From positions 666,828,753-666,892,752 of the forward strand of contig CM062296.1 in the NCBI GenBank assembly GCA_031216915.1: 64,000 nucleotides of DNA, given 5' to 3'. The translations under genes were made by a program, and so were the position numbers. The notes beneath the pieces were generated by a model. That model worked only from the letters and a program-made list of their open reading frames with translations, searched no databases and was not told the DNA's origin. The stretch is from Pictodentalium vernedei. Taxonomy: Eukaryota; Mollusca; Scaphopoda; Dentaliida; Dentaliidae. Positions 1 through 11,338 of the stretch are shown here, one piece after another (the first letter of the stretch is position 1; every line of letters starts with the position of its first letter).

Positions 1-245
1 CATAAAATACCCTTTTCTTAAATAAATTTAACTTAAATCCATATTTTACTGCTTCGTGAGTTTTTACCAGAGTTTGAAATGCATGTGATTTGACTTCGAA
101 CGTTTTACATAAGTTGCAATGGGAAAGAAATATTCAACTGTTGTTTTCCGGGATTTTTGGTCCAAAACTGATCCCGTCCAGGAGGCCGGGAACTGCACTG
201 AAATTTTGGGATTTTCCCGGGCATTCTGGGAGAGTTAACATGACT
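1..245 (-). mobile_element. hAT-like element fragment, cut by window start
   Basis: Read on the minus strand, this stretch matches the left part of the hAT-like element at 47164-48340: the same run of blocks (CCCGGGA-type segments, TTTTGGTCCAAAACTGAT, the AAATGCATGTGATTTGA block). It ends at about 245 in TTAACATGACTG, one base off the terminus TTAACATGTCTG of the complete copy. Only one end is in the window, so no target-site duplication can be checked. Confidence 0.75.
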
Positions 246-464
246 GGATGATGTACAAGCCAGAACTTTTTTTCCAGCTCTGTTTTTCTTGTTCCTTTCC
301 CATCAAGTCATTAGTTACACTTCAAAAAGTTTCCAAATTTCGTTATACAATTATCGATCGTCTGTTGCGTTTGTGTGAGAATGAAAATGCCCAAAGCAAA
401 ATAAAGTTGGTTCACAAAAAATTAATTAACCAAAAATGAGATAATATTTAAAAAAAACAATCAT

Positions 465-842
465 ATTTTTACACAGTAAACCAATGGCCCAGACTAGCTG
501 GTGCTTAATCCCCCAATCCCCAAAATTTGCTTGCAAAACCCAAAATTAAAAGTCCTATCTGGCCCTCCATACATTTACTCTTAAGGCATGCGCAGACGTC
601 AGGAAGTGACCGGAATTGGTGCAAACATCATTCTTTGTTTGGCCCTAAAGTCATCAACAATGAAATGACATCTGTGCTTTAAAATCTGAGGATGCCAGAC
701 ACAAATCAATGCAAGAATTGGTGGATACAAGGCTGTTATTGGATGAAGGAAGTGTTAAACGGTGGTTTTGGACATTCAGGGCTGTAACTTTATAATATTT
801 ATAAAATTATTTTATGTTTCCCAATTTCGGGACATATACCTG
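465..842 (+). mobile_element. DIRS family-2 left-terminal fragment
   Basis: The start (ATTTTTACACAGTAAACCA) and the next ~370 bp match the left end of the DIRS element at 39785, including the GCATGCGCA core, the CATCATTCTTTG block and the AATTTCGGGACATAT block. After about 842 the match stops. There is no ORF, right terminus or internal complementary region, so this is a truncated end-only relic. About 20 bp of the terminal repeat (GGGCCAAACACAAATTTTGA in the other copy) are missing near 508. Confidence 0.8.
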
Positions 843-1309
843 AAAATCTATAAAAAAAATGTGCAAACAAGTGAATTATATTTAACAAAAGAGTATTTTA
901 TTATAAATATTTCATTTATATTCAGTACATTCTTTTCTGTTTTATTCATCTCAATTTCACTGTCTTGATCAATTTATGAGTGCCAAAACAAAAATTAAAA
1001 TTTTATTCCAAATTTGATACCAAATTTTATTTCTTATTAAACTTATCAAAGTAACACAAGTGCATATTCCTCTTTCTTTCTCACGGGTGAAGAAAGTGCA
1101 AATTTTGGAGAATCCTAAGAAAAACCTCTTAGGAGATTATAAAATAGTCAGAAGATAATATTTAAGCCAAACCGGATTGACTAGGCTCCAGATGTGGTTG
1201 GTGCACAAAACCTAGTATCCTGTATCCTACAAAGAACAGTCACTTACTGTCCAATTCCCAGTCATGCGCAAAGTCAATTTCTGAATTTTCAAAGACAAAG
1301 TGGAAGATT
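843..1309. other. Intronic sequence, no feature recognised
   Basis: AT-rich DNA between the DIRS end fragment and the antisense RT relic. The only ORF is short and low-complexity, with no recognisable family. Confidence 0.5.
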
Positions 1310-2090
1310 GAGATGGAATTAGGTCCGACTTCTCCCAATCATTTGAAGCTCCAGTGACTGAAGAAGCTGAAGTAGATGCTGAACATCATTCTCCAGAAAA
1401 GAGAAGTTTGCATGTCTCTGGAGAATGTCGTCTAGGTATGCCAAAGAAGTCACTGATGAATGCGCTCGGTGATACACGATCACTTGCTTCATGAGACGGG
1501 TGAAAATCCAAGTAGCTAAATTGAGGCTAAACGGCATTGCTTTGAACCAATATGCAGTGCCTCAGAAAGAGAGCCATAGGTATTTCCAAGAGGGTGGATG
1601 AATTGGATTGTTAAAATATGCATCCTTCAGGTCTATACTTGCGACAAAATGGTTCTCGTGAATAGAACTCCTTACCGATCTGAATTTCGGAGCTTTTATG
1701 AAAAGGTTCAGATAGCTAAAATCTACAAGTCTTGAGTTGACCATTTTGCTTCGGCATGAGAAAGAGTCTGCTGGAGAACATTGGACACTCTAGGTTATGA
1801 ATGACCTCAATCGCTTCCTTGCTCAAGAGTGTCGGTGACTATAAGTGATGCTGATGGAATGTTTGTTGGGATCGGATTACGTTGAGGGGAGGGGACTTCT
1901 GTAAAAGAAATTCTTAACCGGAACTGAATCTGACGTGATGTTGGACCATTGATGAAGAAAATGTGCCTGTGAAGAGATGGGGAGGGGTGCAGCATGGGAG
2001 GGGGCAGCAGCTTGAAGAAAGGAGTTAGCAAGGATATTCAAACCAATGATTTTTGAACGTGGCATGAAGGGCATCAACAAATTTTTAGCC
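1310..2090 (-). pseudogene. DIRS-type reverse transcriptase relic (antisense)
   Basis: The minus strand encodes broken pieces of a DIRS reverse transcriptase palm. Around 1562-1744 lies APKFRSVRSS followed by SIDLKDAYF (motif A with its catalytic Asp). Around 1319-1537 lies AHSSVTSLAYLDDILQRHA, whose YLDD box is the polymerase active site, followed by a leucine-rich stretch. The closest relative in the window is the RT at 53984-54952 (APKFYMETIR, SIDLKDAYF, AYLDDILQRYG). Stops and frameshifts separate the pieces and no terminus is visible nearby. Divergence is greater than between the other DIRS copies here, so this is probably an older insertion of a third lineage. Confidence 0.75.
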
Positions 2091-2797
2091 TGTAAACTGC
2101 TGGGTGCATCCTGGTGCCAGCGGTGGTCTAAGAGCTAAAAATTTTAGCTCTTGAGTATTGTACACACATGTACTTTTCTGTGAAATTCATCCAATAATAC
2201 TCCTGACTAGATTGCTAGTTATCATCGGGTTTTTCCTATAACTGCAGTACTGTAATCATAACCAAAACAGAAACCATGAACAAGAGTTGTTCTGTCAAAA
2301 AAACCTCAAAAAACTGAAAACCGAGCAAATAATTTCGTAACTATCATCTCTATATTCAATCCTAGGTTGAGCATCACAAGGAAAATTCTAAGTGTGGGTC
2401 TTTATACCAGTGGATCACTATTCTTGGTATGTTTAAAATTGGATATTTCTGGTTTCTTGTTCAGGATTTGAGGTATTTTTGGCAACAGAATGTTATCTCC
2501 TGTTTTGCAGTAGATGAAAATAGAACATTTTAGGTCACCTACTTCAAAGTGATGAGATGGTGTAGTAACCTTGGTATTGGCTTACATGTCAAATGTTTTA
2601 AGAGTTTATGTTTGGTTTACTTTTGTTGGTCCAAAGGTTTTAAATTGTTGTTATAAGTATATTGTGAACCATTACAACATAGCTCAATCCTTATTTTGTG
2701 TATACGTTATACCAATTTTGGCAACAATGTAATTTGAACTTAGTCAATTTAAAGTTGTATGAATTTGCAATCTGGTAAACTTTGTTGTACACATTGT
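2091..2797. other. Intronic sequence, no feature recognised
   Basis: No exon, convincing ORF or terminal repeats were seen. This is upstream intron of the dynein gene. Confidence 0.5.
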
Positions 2798-2801
2798 TTA
2801 A

Positions 2802-3041
2802 CCCTTTACCCATCGAATCGCCCGCATCTGCCCGCATAATATGCAAATTGTACAGTCGAAAAATTAAATTTTTCAAAATATTTCAACAAAACCATATCAT
2901 GTGACCCCTCGTTGGAACGAGCTCGTCGAGCTCGTTCCAACGAGGGATCACATGATATGGTTTTATTGAAATTTTTTGAAAAATTAAAAAAAAATATATT
3001 TAAAATAATAAATTTTGATATTGTCTGCGTTGGGTAAAGGG
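2802..3041. mobile_element. TTAA-flanked palindromic MITE (piggyBac-type), copy P1
   Basis: The element is 240 bp long. TTAA flanks both sides (2798-2801 and 3042-3045), and the termini are inverted repeats CCCTTTACCCA / TGGGTAAAGGG. The centre (about 2883-2972) is a long near-perfect palindrome: a TTTCAACAAAACCATATCAT arm turning at GAGCTCGTCGAGCTC and returning through ATGATATGGTTTT. TTAA targets with CCC-starting termini are the signature of piggyBac-mobilised MITEs. No transposase is present. Relatives: 34502, 38020, 50862, 58081. Confidence 0.85.
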
Positions 3042-3045
3042 TTAA

Positions 3046-3923
3046 ATGCTGCTAAAGTACTTGTAAAGTCTTTCATTTATTTCCCCTTTTATTAGGTTAT
3101 TACCACTGTCAGTATTTTTCCCAAGTAGCTATAGAAAATGGTTATAGCCCAAATGGCATGGATCATCGACAGTGCACACTGCATTTACTGGAAATCAGAG
3201 ACAACAAGTCTCTCTTTCAAATTTCCCAAGTTATACTTTGAAGATAAAAAGTGTCTTCCATGGCCAAGCAGTGTACCTGGTTTAGTATAGTTTTACAAGG
3301 TAGTTGATGCTGAAGAAAATTGCCGTTGTAGAAGTTTGCTCTGCCATTGGTAGAAAACAAAATCAAAACTTTGACCACTCATTGGAATTAGTTTCAAGAC
3401 CCTGTTTCAGCGAAGGGACATATTTTATGAAACTTGAATGGTACTTTTTATGTATAGGTGAGGATGAATTTGACTTATTTGTCAGAGAACAGGTTAATAT
3501 ATTGGTATACTCACTTATAGTTGTTGAACAGTGTGCAGGTGGTTAGAATTTAGAAACAAGAAGTCATGTCTAGATGCCCATGTTGTCATATTCAGCAGGT
3601 GCTATGTCACTGATATTTCAGACAGTGGTGAGTGATTTGTACTGAGAGTACTTGACTGGAAACACAAGTCCAAAATTCATCAGCAGTTTGTGATGTTCAG
3701 TTAATTAACTCTTACTTACAAGGCTTGTCAGAGTTCTGTTTCAATTTCATCATTTAGTGTCAAATTTATGCCCCTGTTTAACTACTGTCACAGTGCATAT
3801 ATTGTAAAATTCTCATGTCATCAACTCCTTGAGTATGTTTGTCACCACAATCAAATTTTACAAGCAACCGTCTTATGATGTGAGGTATCAAATGTTGAAA
3901 ATGAATTTTGTGTTTATTTTCAG
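3046..3923. other. Intronic sequence upstream of dynein exon A
   Basis: An 80-codon ORF at 3304-3546 has no dynein similarity and was not accepted as an exon. The segment ends in a pyrimidine-rich acceptor (TTTATTTTCAG, AG at 3922-3923). Nothing else was recognised. Confidence 0.5.
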
Positions 3924-4097
3924 CCAGGAGAGAAGAAAGATGACTACTGGGAGCCAGGTAAAGCTTTGCTGACAGAACCTGGCAAATTTTTGGAAAGTCT
4001 CTTCAAATATGACAAAGATAACATTCCTGATGATGTCATTAAGAAGATCCAGCCATACATTGATGATGAGGCCTTCACACCAACAGCTATTGCTAAG
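3924..4097 (+). CDS. DNAH1-like: Axonemal dynein heavy chain, exon A (microtubule-binding tip)
   Basis: This exon encodes 58 residues in phase 0 (PGEKKDDYWEPGK ... DEAFTPTAIAK). KYDKDNIPDDVIKKIQPYI is the conserved block in the microtubule-binding domain at the tip of the dynein stalk. The protein is the force-generating heavy chain of an axonemal inner dynein arm, which walks on the B-tubule of neighbouring doublets using ATP. Acceptor TTTATTTTCAG and donor AAG|GTTTGT flank the exon, and the frame continues into the exon at 13302. Earlier exons (tail, linker, AAA1-AAA4, first stalk helix) lie upstream of the window. DNAH1 is preferred over other paralogues from remembered sequence; that has not been computed. 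Confidence 0.93.
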
Positions 4098-5203
4098 GTT
4101 TGTAAATATTAGAAAGGGTAGAGCCAGAAACTGTGTTTGAGGAAGACGGTGAGGAATCCATCCAACAAAAAACGTTGAGGGTCAGAGTAGCTAATGTCTT
4201 TCCAAAGCTGCGGAGTTCTGTGCATCCTCATAGAAAAGTAGCTTGGCACAACACCATGGGGTTGTCTTAAAATACCACAGTACACTAGACTACTACCCTG
4301 GTCTACCAATGTATTTTTGGACAATACATAGTGTATAGTACGGCTGCCATGGTCTAGTCACTTTCCATAGGTAGGCAATATTTCCACAGACCCAATAATA
4401 TTTGATTCCAAACACTAATTATAGGAATAAAAAATCATCAAAAATTTCATAAATGAAGCACCAGGTGTAACCTGGCACTTCATTTATTAAAATTTTGATG
4501 ATTAGGATTTTTATTTCCTGGTAAATGCATGCATGGACATCACTGCCCAAACATGGATTATGACCAGTACATGGTGAATATATTGTGCCATGGTATTCTC
4601 TCATAAGGGGCTATGTGCAGTTACAGCCATTGGCTTGCACATGAGATTACTGATATTGGAGGGTATTAGCACAGAAAATTTGGTTGTAAAACCTGCTAAG
4701 ATCAAAGTGGGAAGTGTCAGTTTATTAAAAAAGTTTTAAACAAATTTACTTAACTATGTCCATATGAAAGTACTTATTAGATAATTGGGAAAATGTCAGA
4801 GGGGTTGTTTGCTATGTCTACCCCTGCCTAAATCTACAATTGGTTAATACTTCAGTTCCATAGTTTGAACTGGATTTTACAAAATGTATAACTAAAACAA
4901 AAGCTCACATGCCATAATGACTACTTTCTTTTTTCACCAGTTATGACAGTTCCATTCTGAAAATCCACACATTTGGCTCTTTTATAAAGTGAAGTTTCAT
5001 TAGCTGAAACTATGCAGTTGGTGCTACTTCACAATAACAGTTGTTCCTCAGGTGCACCTTTGTTGTTATTGATGAAATTCTGTTAACACTTTTGGAACTT
5101 TGACAACATTCTGGCCTCAGAACAGATCCCCTAACATGCAGTCAGAAGTGTGTAGTGGGATCCTTTGGGCAGTAGTTAATATACTTAAGCCATGTTTTCT
5201 TAT
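4098..5203. other. Start of intron A, before the DIRS insertion
   Basis: The donor is GTTTGT. Apart from the foldback at 4424-4518, no element with recognisable ends was seen. A small segment near 4260-4325 resembles sequence near 29330-29400 (a CCATGGTAT/TGTTCAAAAAT context), which suggests a minor dispersed repeat. Confidence 0.45.
4424..4518. repeat. Foldback inverted repeat
   Basis: Imperfect arms of about 42-48 bp (4424-4465 and 4471-4518) surround a 5-nt loop. The arms run from GGAATAAAAAATCATCAAAA through GAAGCACCAGG to CCTGGCACTTC and back to TTTATTTCC. No target duplication was identified. As RNA this would form a long intronic hairpin. Confidence 0.7.
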
Positions 5204-5405
5204 ATTTTTATACTGTACCAATGACCCAGACATAGCTGGTGCTAACTCTTAAAATATAGGGCCAAACACAAATTTTGCCCCCCAATCCCCAAAATTTGCA
5301 TCTAAAACTAAAGAAAACATGTCCTGAAAGGCCCTCCACACCTCGCCCCCACTGCGCATGCGCAGTGTCAAGGACGTTCCGAAATTGGCGCCATTTATCA
5401 TTCTA
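5204..5405 (+). repeat. DIRS copy 1 left inverted terminal repeat
   Basis: About 200 bp from ATTTTTATACTGTACCAATG to TTTATCATTCTA, the reverse complement of 11975-12176. It contains the palindrome ACTGCGCATGCGCAGT (5351-5366) and TTGGCGCCA (5385-5393). As in other DIRS elements, this end is shorter than the right one. Confidence 0.9.
5351..5366. promoter_or_regulatory. NRF1-like palindrome in DIRS terminal repeat
   Basis: ACTGCGCATGCGCAGT contains TGCGCATGCGCA, the consensus palindrome of the metazoan factor NRF1/alpha-Pal. Further exact copies lie at 12012-12027, 21856-21871 and 28512-28527, the core recurs at 57733-57744, and degraded forms occur in family-2 termini. A promoter role is inferred from position and conservation only. 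Confidence 0.5.
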
Positions 5406-6298
5406 AGTTTGGCCCTTCATCAGTTAACATCTGACTGATCTTTGTGCTTTTAAATCTCAGTTTAAATGATGCCAGACACATAAATATTAGTGAAATGGTG
5501 ATTCTAAGGAGGATAGAAAAGGAGGAGAGGAAAAGAATGTGTGACAGAATATTATCAGGGCTGTAACTTAAAATTTTTTAATGAAATTATGTTAAGTTAC
5601 CTATTTTCATGGCAGCAGCCATTTTGTTGTCATTCTGATTATTTAGTTACACTGTTTTTTCAAGTGTTTTTCCTCTCTCCCTGTCCTTTAAGTTCCCCCT
5701 TGCTATTCTCCCATGCTTTTGGCATAGTTTCTGTAATTATTATTACTAAAATTTCTTGGGAGTTTTAGCTTAATAACAGAATGAATTCTGTTCTTTCCCC
5801 ATGTTTACGTCTTCACCTACGGGTGGTTAGGCGTTGTGTTCTGCATCTACCATCTGATGTTCTGCAGTTTCTTCCCTGGAAGTCTCTGTTTTGCATCAGA
5901 TGGGGTATTTTTGGTAACTGATTTCGGGCCTGGGTGCCTGGAGTCTTATTTTAGTGTTTTTACACTCATTGTTTACATTTACAACAGCCCTCTGTGTGAG
6001 GGGGGGATTTCTAAATAATAATATCTTTATGTTATTTTAATCATAACTAGATACATTATTATTGTTCGTAAGTGTTGAATAAATTGTTTAAAATATTTTT
6101 AAAATTTTTGTCCACACTTAGGCTTGGGATCCATTGGGGCTCAACGTTACTTTTCAGAAACTTGGGCTGTTCTGAAAAAATATTTTTTCAAAATATTTTG
6201 ATTTCAATTATTTTTTCTATATTAATGGATCATATTATTATTATGTATTTTGATTGCCAGGGGTTAGTGCGAGTACCAGGACTTGTTTTCTTTTCACA

Positions 6299-9200
6299 TT
6301 GAAAGGATATTGATCAATTGTTTTAAGAGGAAGTCTTCCTCTGACCTTATTATCATTCTATATGTGGTCAGTGTACTCGCATTAACTCCTGTTCTGTATC
6401 GTATGATTTCGATGACAATATGGGAAGCGTATGTCACGGTATGTTGTTGGGGATTTGGACACTCCGGTCCTTTCCCCGCAGGGTCACTCTACTTTATCAA
6501 TTTCTATTTCAGACGATCAAGATTAGGGTGATGTATCTGTGATGTCTTCCAACAGTGTGCCTCCGTCGTCACAATTAATGAAGGGCTAGCGGAAAAGTGC
6601 TCATGTAATACGCCAATTGCCTAAGAGGACCCTAGTAGGTTCGACGGCCTTTGACGTCCGCTAGCTCGCCCGGTGTAGCGTCCATTCACCGAATGGTTCG
6701 GCAGCCGGGTTCGTCCGTTGCGGTCTAGAAGGAATTTTGGGGTGATGCGAGCACTATAAAATTAACTTAATGCACACCCAGTGACGGCGGATCGGAGGGA
6801 GAACGGAGGAAGCCTTTTAGTCCGGTTCATAGCTCGTTCCGGTCCATCCGGACGGCAAGCGAGAGAGGCCCCTCTCTCGTTCAACAACATCTGGCCCCAG
6901 ATGTTGTGGTACAAATGTGTCGTTAGCGGAGCATACGTCCGTCGCTCGGGACGCTCCGTTGTATAGGCAGTCCGCTGAGACTGCTAAGGCTTCCTCTTCT
7001 CGTCAGCGCACACGACCGCACCTTGGCTGCGTGACCGCCGATATATTACCAGCTTCGCCGATGAAGGATTCTTCGGCGACCAGGTCACACCATCCGGCAG
7101 CCAGGGATTCGAGACCGATGGACTCCGGACGTTCGCATAGGAAGTATGCGGGAGCCATCTGATGCGGAGCTGCCCTTGGCGAAGCACCGATAGACTGCGC
7201 CTCCGCAGGTCTCGACGCCGGACATTCTTGTGCACATAGCACAGCTTATCGCAGCATCCCAGCAGCCGACAGAAACGGTGTCGGATCGAGAATTATCCGA
7301 CAGCGCTGGGTCGGTAGCCGGGGACTCGAGGCCTGCAGACTCCGGACGTTCGCATAGGAAGTGTGCGGGAGTCAACGTACACGGAGCTTCCAGCGGCAAT
7401 GCATCGTAAGTCCGCTACTGCACAGGCCTCGGGAACGGACGTGCTTTCCTTAATAGCACAGTTTATCGCAGCATCCCAGCATCAACTGAATCTGTCGCAT
7501 ATATTTTATCCGACGATGCTGGGTCGGGACGCTCTGCGGAAGCGGGTATGGACGTCCGAAAGTTTCATCCGGTCCGACGGGATACCGAAAGGGATTCGGT
7601 GGATTTCAAGCTTTCCCTTTCGGAACAACATATGCTGCGATGCCGGATAAGAAACTGATAGCGTCGGTGGACTTAGAAATTTTTGGTTCGGTTCAGGGAC
7701 ATCGTCCCTCAGTTCCGACATAGTCCAATAATGTCACACAAACTTTCGAATTATTGAACGACGCTATATATATTATTATTTTATGCTTGCTATCCAAGCA
7801 TTTCTGGTTTCTTGTTCGAAGAGTTATGGAGATGTCTTCAAAAGTGTGCCTCTGTCGTCATAGTTAATGAAGAGTTAGCGGCAATAAGTGCTCATGGAAT
7901 ATGTCTGTCGCTTACGGAGTGACATTCGCTAGCTCACCCGGTGTAGCGTACATTCATCGAATGGTTCGGCTGCCGGGTTCGTCCGTTGCGGTCTAGGAAG
8001 GAGATTTGGGTGATGCGAGCACTTTAATTACTTTAGTACTCACCCAGTGACAGCAGATTGAGGACAGATCGGAGGAAGCCAACAACATAGGAGACCGCAT
8101 GTTGTGGTTCAGATATTTTACATTCGGAGCATATATCCGTTGCTCGGGACGCTCCGTTATATTGACAGTCCGAGAGACTGTCTTTAATGCTTCCTCATCC
8201 TCACAGCAGGGCACACGACCGCACATTGGCTACGTGACCTCGAGTATCCGATCAGTTTCGGCATTCAGTGATTCCACAGCGAATAGGTCGCGCCATCCGG
8301 TAGCCAAAGGACACGAGGCCTATACACTCCGTTCGCTCGCATATTGGAAGTATGCACGGGGTAACGATCTCGGAGCTTCCTGCGGCAATGCATCGTAAGA
8401 CCGTTGCTCCTCAGGCCTCAGTGACGGACGTGCTATCCGAGTTAGCACAGTTGTTTCGCAGCATCCCAGCAATTGACGGTTTCTCGGTTGAATCAGGAAT
8501 TATCCGACGGCGCTGGGTCGGTGCGGTCCGCGGTTGCATCAAGCTACGGACGACCGAACGCTTTATAGGGTCCGACAGGATGGCAAAAGGGATTCGAAAG
8601 ATTTCGAGTTTTCCCTTTAGTAGTATCGGAAGATGCCTTTCATATCTTCTGGCATTTCTTCCAGTGATTATTGTTCGGACTTCATTGCTGCGATCTTGGA
8701 TAAGAGACTTATAGCGTCATTGGACTCGGATTTTTCGATCGGTACAGGGACTTTGTCCCTGACTTACCGACGCAGTCCAATATTGTCATTACAACATGTG
8801 TTTTATTTTTCGACGCTATATATTATATATATATACAAGCCTGCTACTAAGCATGATAGTTTAGTTTCTTGTCCGCGTGGCTCATTTCTGCCATTTTATC
8901 TTTTTTACATATAGTTTATTTTGACAGAGCAGGGCATACCGAGAGTTCATATGCGTCTAGACGGTGTGATTAAAGACTGCATATATTCTTTTTCGCCGTT
9001 TATGTCTTTTCCAATTTCAATGTTGGGAACGATATTATGTATAGTAGACTTAACTTAGACGCTTTATTATACGTAATCCGCCTTACTGAGGCGTTATCAT
9101 TACGTCTTCAAGAAAAGATTTACGGGATATTATTCTCAATGTAATTTCTTTTGAGGGCAGTAGTTTGTTCACGTATAACTCCGCCCTTCAGTGGCTGATT

Positions 9201-9330
9201 GGAGTTGGTTAGACGTGATGCAGCCCTAGCTACATCCACGCGTGGATAGTAGGTTAAGAACTCTCTCAGAGTCGCTTCGTTCTCGGAGGAGCTTCTCTTC
9301 GACGGCAACTTTCCGGCAATCCATGAATTG
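6299..9330 (+). pseudogene. Decayed, internally duplicated DIRS ORF1
   Basis: Sequence from about 6299 aligns by eye with intact ORF1 at 51625-53760. The start codon is lost (TTGAAAGGATATTGATC here, against an ATG there). Many stops and frameshifts follow. Segments occur more than once: the block around GATGTCTTCCAACAGTGTGC (6540) returns at about 7828, the ACTCCGGACGTTCGCATAG block occurs at about 7124 and 7343, and the CGCAGCATCCCAGCA block occurs three times (7251, 7468, 8458). ORF1 was therefore partly triplicated before or during decay. No coding capacity remains. Confidence 0.8.
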
Positions 9331-9354
9331 CTTGATTTATACATTCTCTTGTCT

Positions 9355-9770
9355 ATCTAGTGTTACAAGAGATTCAGACTGGGGCAAACATTCGGTGGTT
9401 GACTCAGAGAGTGCCGCCGCAGTTGCCGGACCCTAGTGTGGCTGTTATGACGGTTGCCAGTCAAACAGATTGGGATATACTGATCCCTACGGATTCGAAG
9501 TGCCAGGGTCTTTGGGTTCCGCAGTCTTTTAGCTATCAGTTTAACTTCCGCGGAATAATGTTTTTTAGGCTTGCTTTATGTCATTGCATGAACATTATTC
9601 AGAAACGCATGCCCAAATTCCTGTCCTTTAATTCGACAGTAGTGGCGTATCTCCGGAACCAGGGAGGCACTCTTTCGTTTCCGTTATTCAATTTAATGGA
9701 AAGAATCCGTCTGTTGGTTATAGTACACCAAGTTCAGTTTTGGTCCGTCATATTCTGGGTCGTCTGATTG
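9355..9770 (+). pseudogene. Decayed DIRS RNase H segment
   Basis: 9365-9540 matches the end of the RT/RNase H region at 54810-54941 (GAGATTCAGACTGGGGCAAA, then GCCAGTCAAACAGATTGGG, corresponding to DASQTGWG). The first RNase H aspartate codon is lost. A later block (AATTCGACAGTAGTGGCGTA, about 9637) corresponds to DNSTVVAY in the element at 61633. Frameshifted throughout. Confidence 0.75.
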
Positions 9771-10254
9771 TTTTATCGCACTCCCGTTCTCTTACGGGTC
9801 GCTTGTTGCTGTCAGAATGGACTCTCAACAAACAAGTATTTAATCAGATTTGCTATCTATGGGAGCGCCCAAGGATGTTTTATTTATGACACAGCTTGCT
9901 AATCAATTGCAGACGTATGTGTTGGCTTGTCCAGATCTCTGAGCTAATACTGTTAACGCTCTATTGATCTATAGGACGGAATGATAGGATACGCGTATCC
10001 TCCGGCGCTGTTGTTTTAGCAGGTATTGCTAAGATAAACAACCACAATACATTTCTGTTGATAGCATCTCTATCTTCACAGAGATCATGAGTAATTTACT
10101 CTCTTGTCTACTGTGGATCTTAACGTGAAATCTTCCTCTATGTGAGGATCTTTTTTCACTAGGTAAATCGTGTCATCTTTATCACAACCAGCAAGGTCGC
10201 AACCTTCATGTATTCCGTTGTGTGGTCCGTATTGCATTGTAAGCACTGTATTGG

Positions 10255-11235
10255 ACGAGCTTTGGACGCGATTTCTTACTATAGGAGATCCTCTTCTTCG
10301 CTATTCTATGCGACTAAAGTGGAGGCTCTTCCGTCGTGGTGTAGGGATCATTATGTTCATATGGTTGATCCCTCCATACTACGCATTGCTAGTTTTTAGT
10401 ATACTTGTTTCACAAGATCTACTGCAGCCTGTTGTTATTTAGGTTATAGGTTTATGTTACCTCATACTTATGCACTCTACGATAGTTTACAATTGAGTCT
10501 TTTGTCTCTTTATCTAAGTCAGTTAGTAACTTTTTGATAAATAGACTTAGAATCTTTAGATTAAATTCCTATACGGATTTTAACTTCGGTTCTTATTTAG
10601 CTATGTAATCATTTGAGCCTCTGGAAACAGTAGTTTTCAAATTCTGACCTTTTAGACAGTAATTCTGTTGGTTTCTCTTTTACTGTAGAGTCAGTGAGTT
10701 TCATGCACTATCGATGGATGATTTTCACTTTCATAGTTTCGGAATCAATACTTCCGTTACTATTTAGGTTGGATTGTTGCATAAGAGTTAGGCTCCTATT
10801 TCCGGAACCTATTATTTTAAGGTCCTTCCGTCTTCGTATGGGCATAAGCCTTTACTCTTTCCGGGTACAGTTTATGTATTTATAAACAGATATCTGTTTA
10901 TTACAAGGGCGTAAGCTTCTTCTGTCTTTGATGTCTAGTAGAAGGACGTTACGCTCCATTTTATTTTTAATGGATTCTATTAACTAGCGTACTGCTTATG
11001 GTATATCATGGGCTTAGCAGTTGTGCTTAAGATTTCGGCTCATGAAGTAAGAGTTCTTCTACTTCTTGGGCTTACATTAATAGTGTTGCTATTATAGATT
11101 TTTGAAGGCTGCTCATTGCGCTCAGCCATCCATTCATGAATTTTATCTCAGAAATATCGAGTCCATTTCTGGAGGCCTCTATTGTTAGGTCTATTATCTA
11201 CTGCTCAGAATGTCATTCACTTAACAGTTGCTACT
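10255..11235 (+). pseudogene. Decayed DIRS tyrosine recombinase
   Basis: This stretch aligns in order with the tyrosine-recombinase ORF at 62436-63414. The start region (CTTCTTCGCTATTCTATGCG, then AAAGTGGAGGCTCTTCC) and the end region (AAGGCTGCTCATTGCGCTCA, then AAATATCGAGTCCATTTCTG and CAGAATGTCATTCACTTA) are recognisable. Stops are frequent and no HxxR-containing reading frame of useful length survives, so the enzyme cannot be made from this copy. Confidence 0.7.
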
Positions 11236-11321
11236 ATAGCTAGGTAGGCTGTCTGTTTCGGCAGTGTCTCCGTTCGGCTGCCCTCTTCGCTCTGGGCTAT
11301 TTGACCCAGGGCAAGAAAAAG

Positions 11322-11338
11322 GGGGGGGGGGGGGGGGA
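11322..11338. repeat. Poly-G tract in DIRS copy 1
   Basis: Run of about 17 G near the 3' end of the element. The equivalent run in copy 2 (about 27825) is much shorter and interrupted by A, so this tract varies in length or is prone to sequencing error. Confidence 0.8.

Noticed and set aside
3304..3546. 80-codon ORF as an extra dynein exon
   Set aside because: No similarity to dynein and no matching acceptor-donor pair in phase.
5541..6531. Chain of short ORFs in the DIRS leader (repeated at 22046-23036)
   Set aside because: They precede the ORF1 start, are not kept in the other family members, and overlap in different frames; likely non-coding leader.
6781..8914. Many 60-120-codon ORFs on both strands in the DIRS copies
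   Set aside because: Fragments or shadows of decayed ORF1; the intact 711-codon frame at 51625 shows the true reading.
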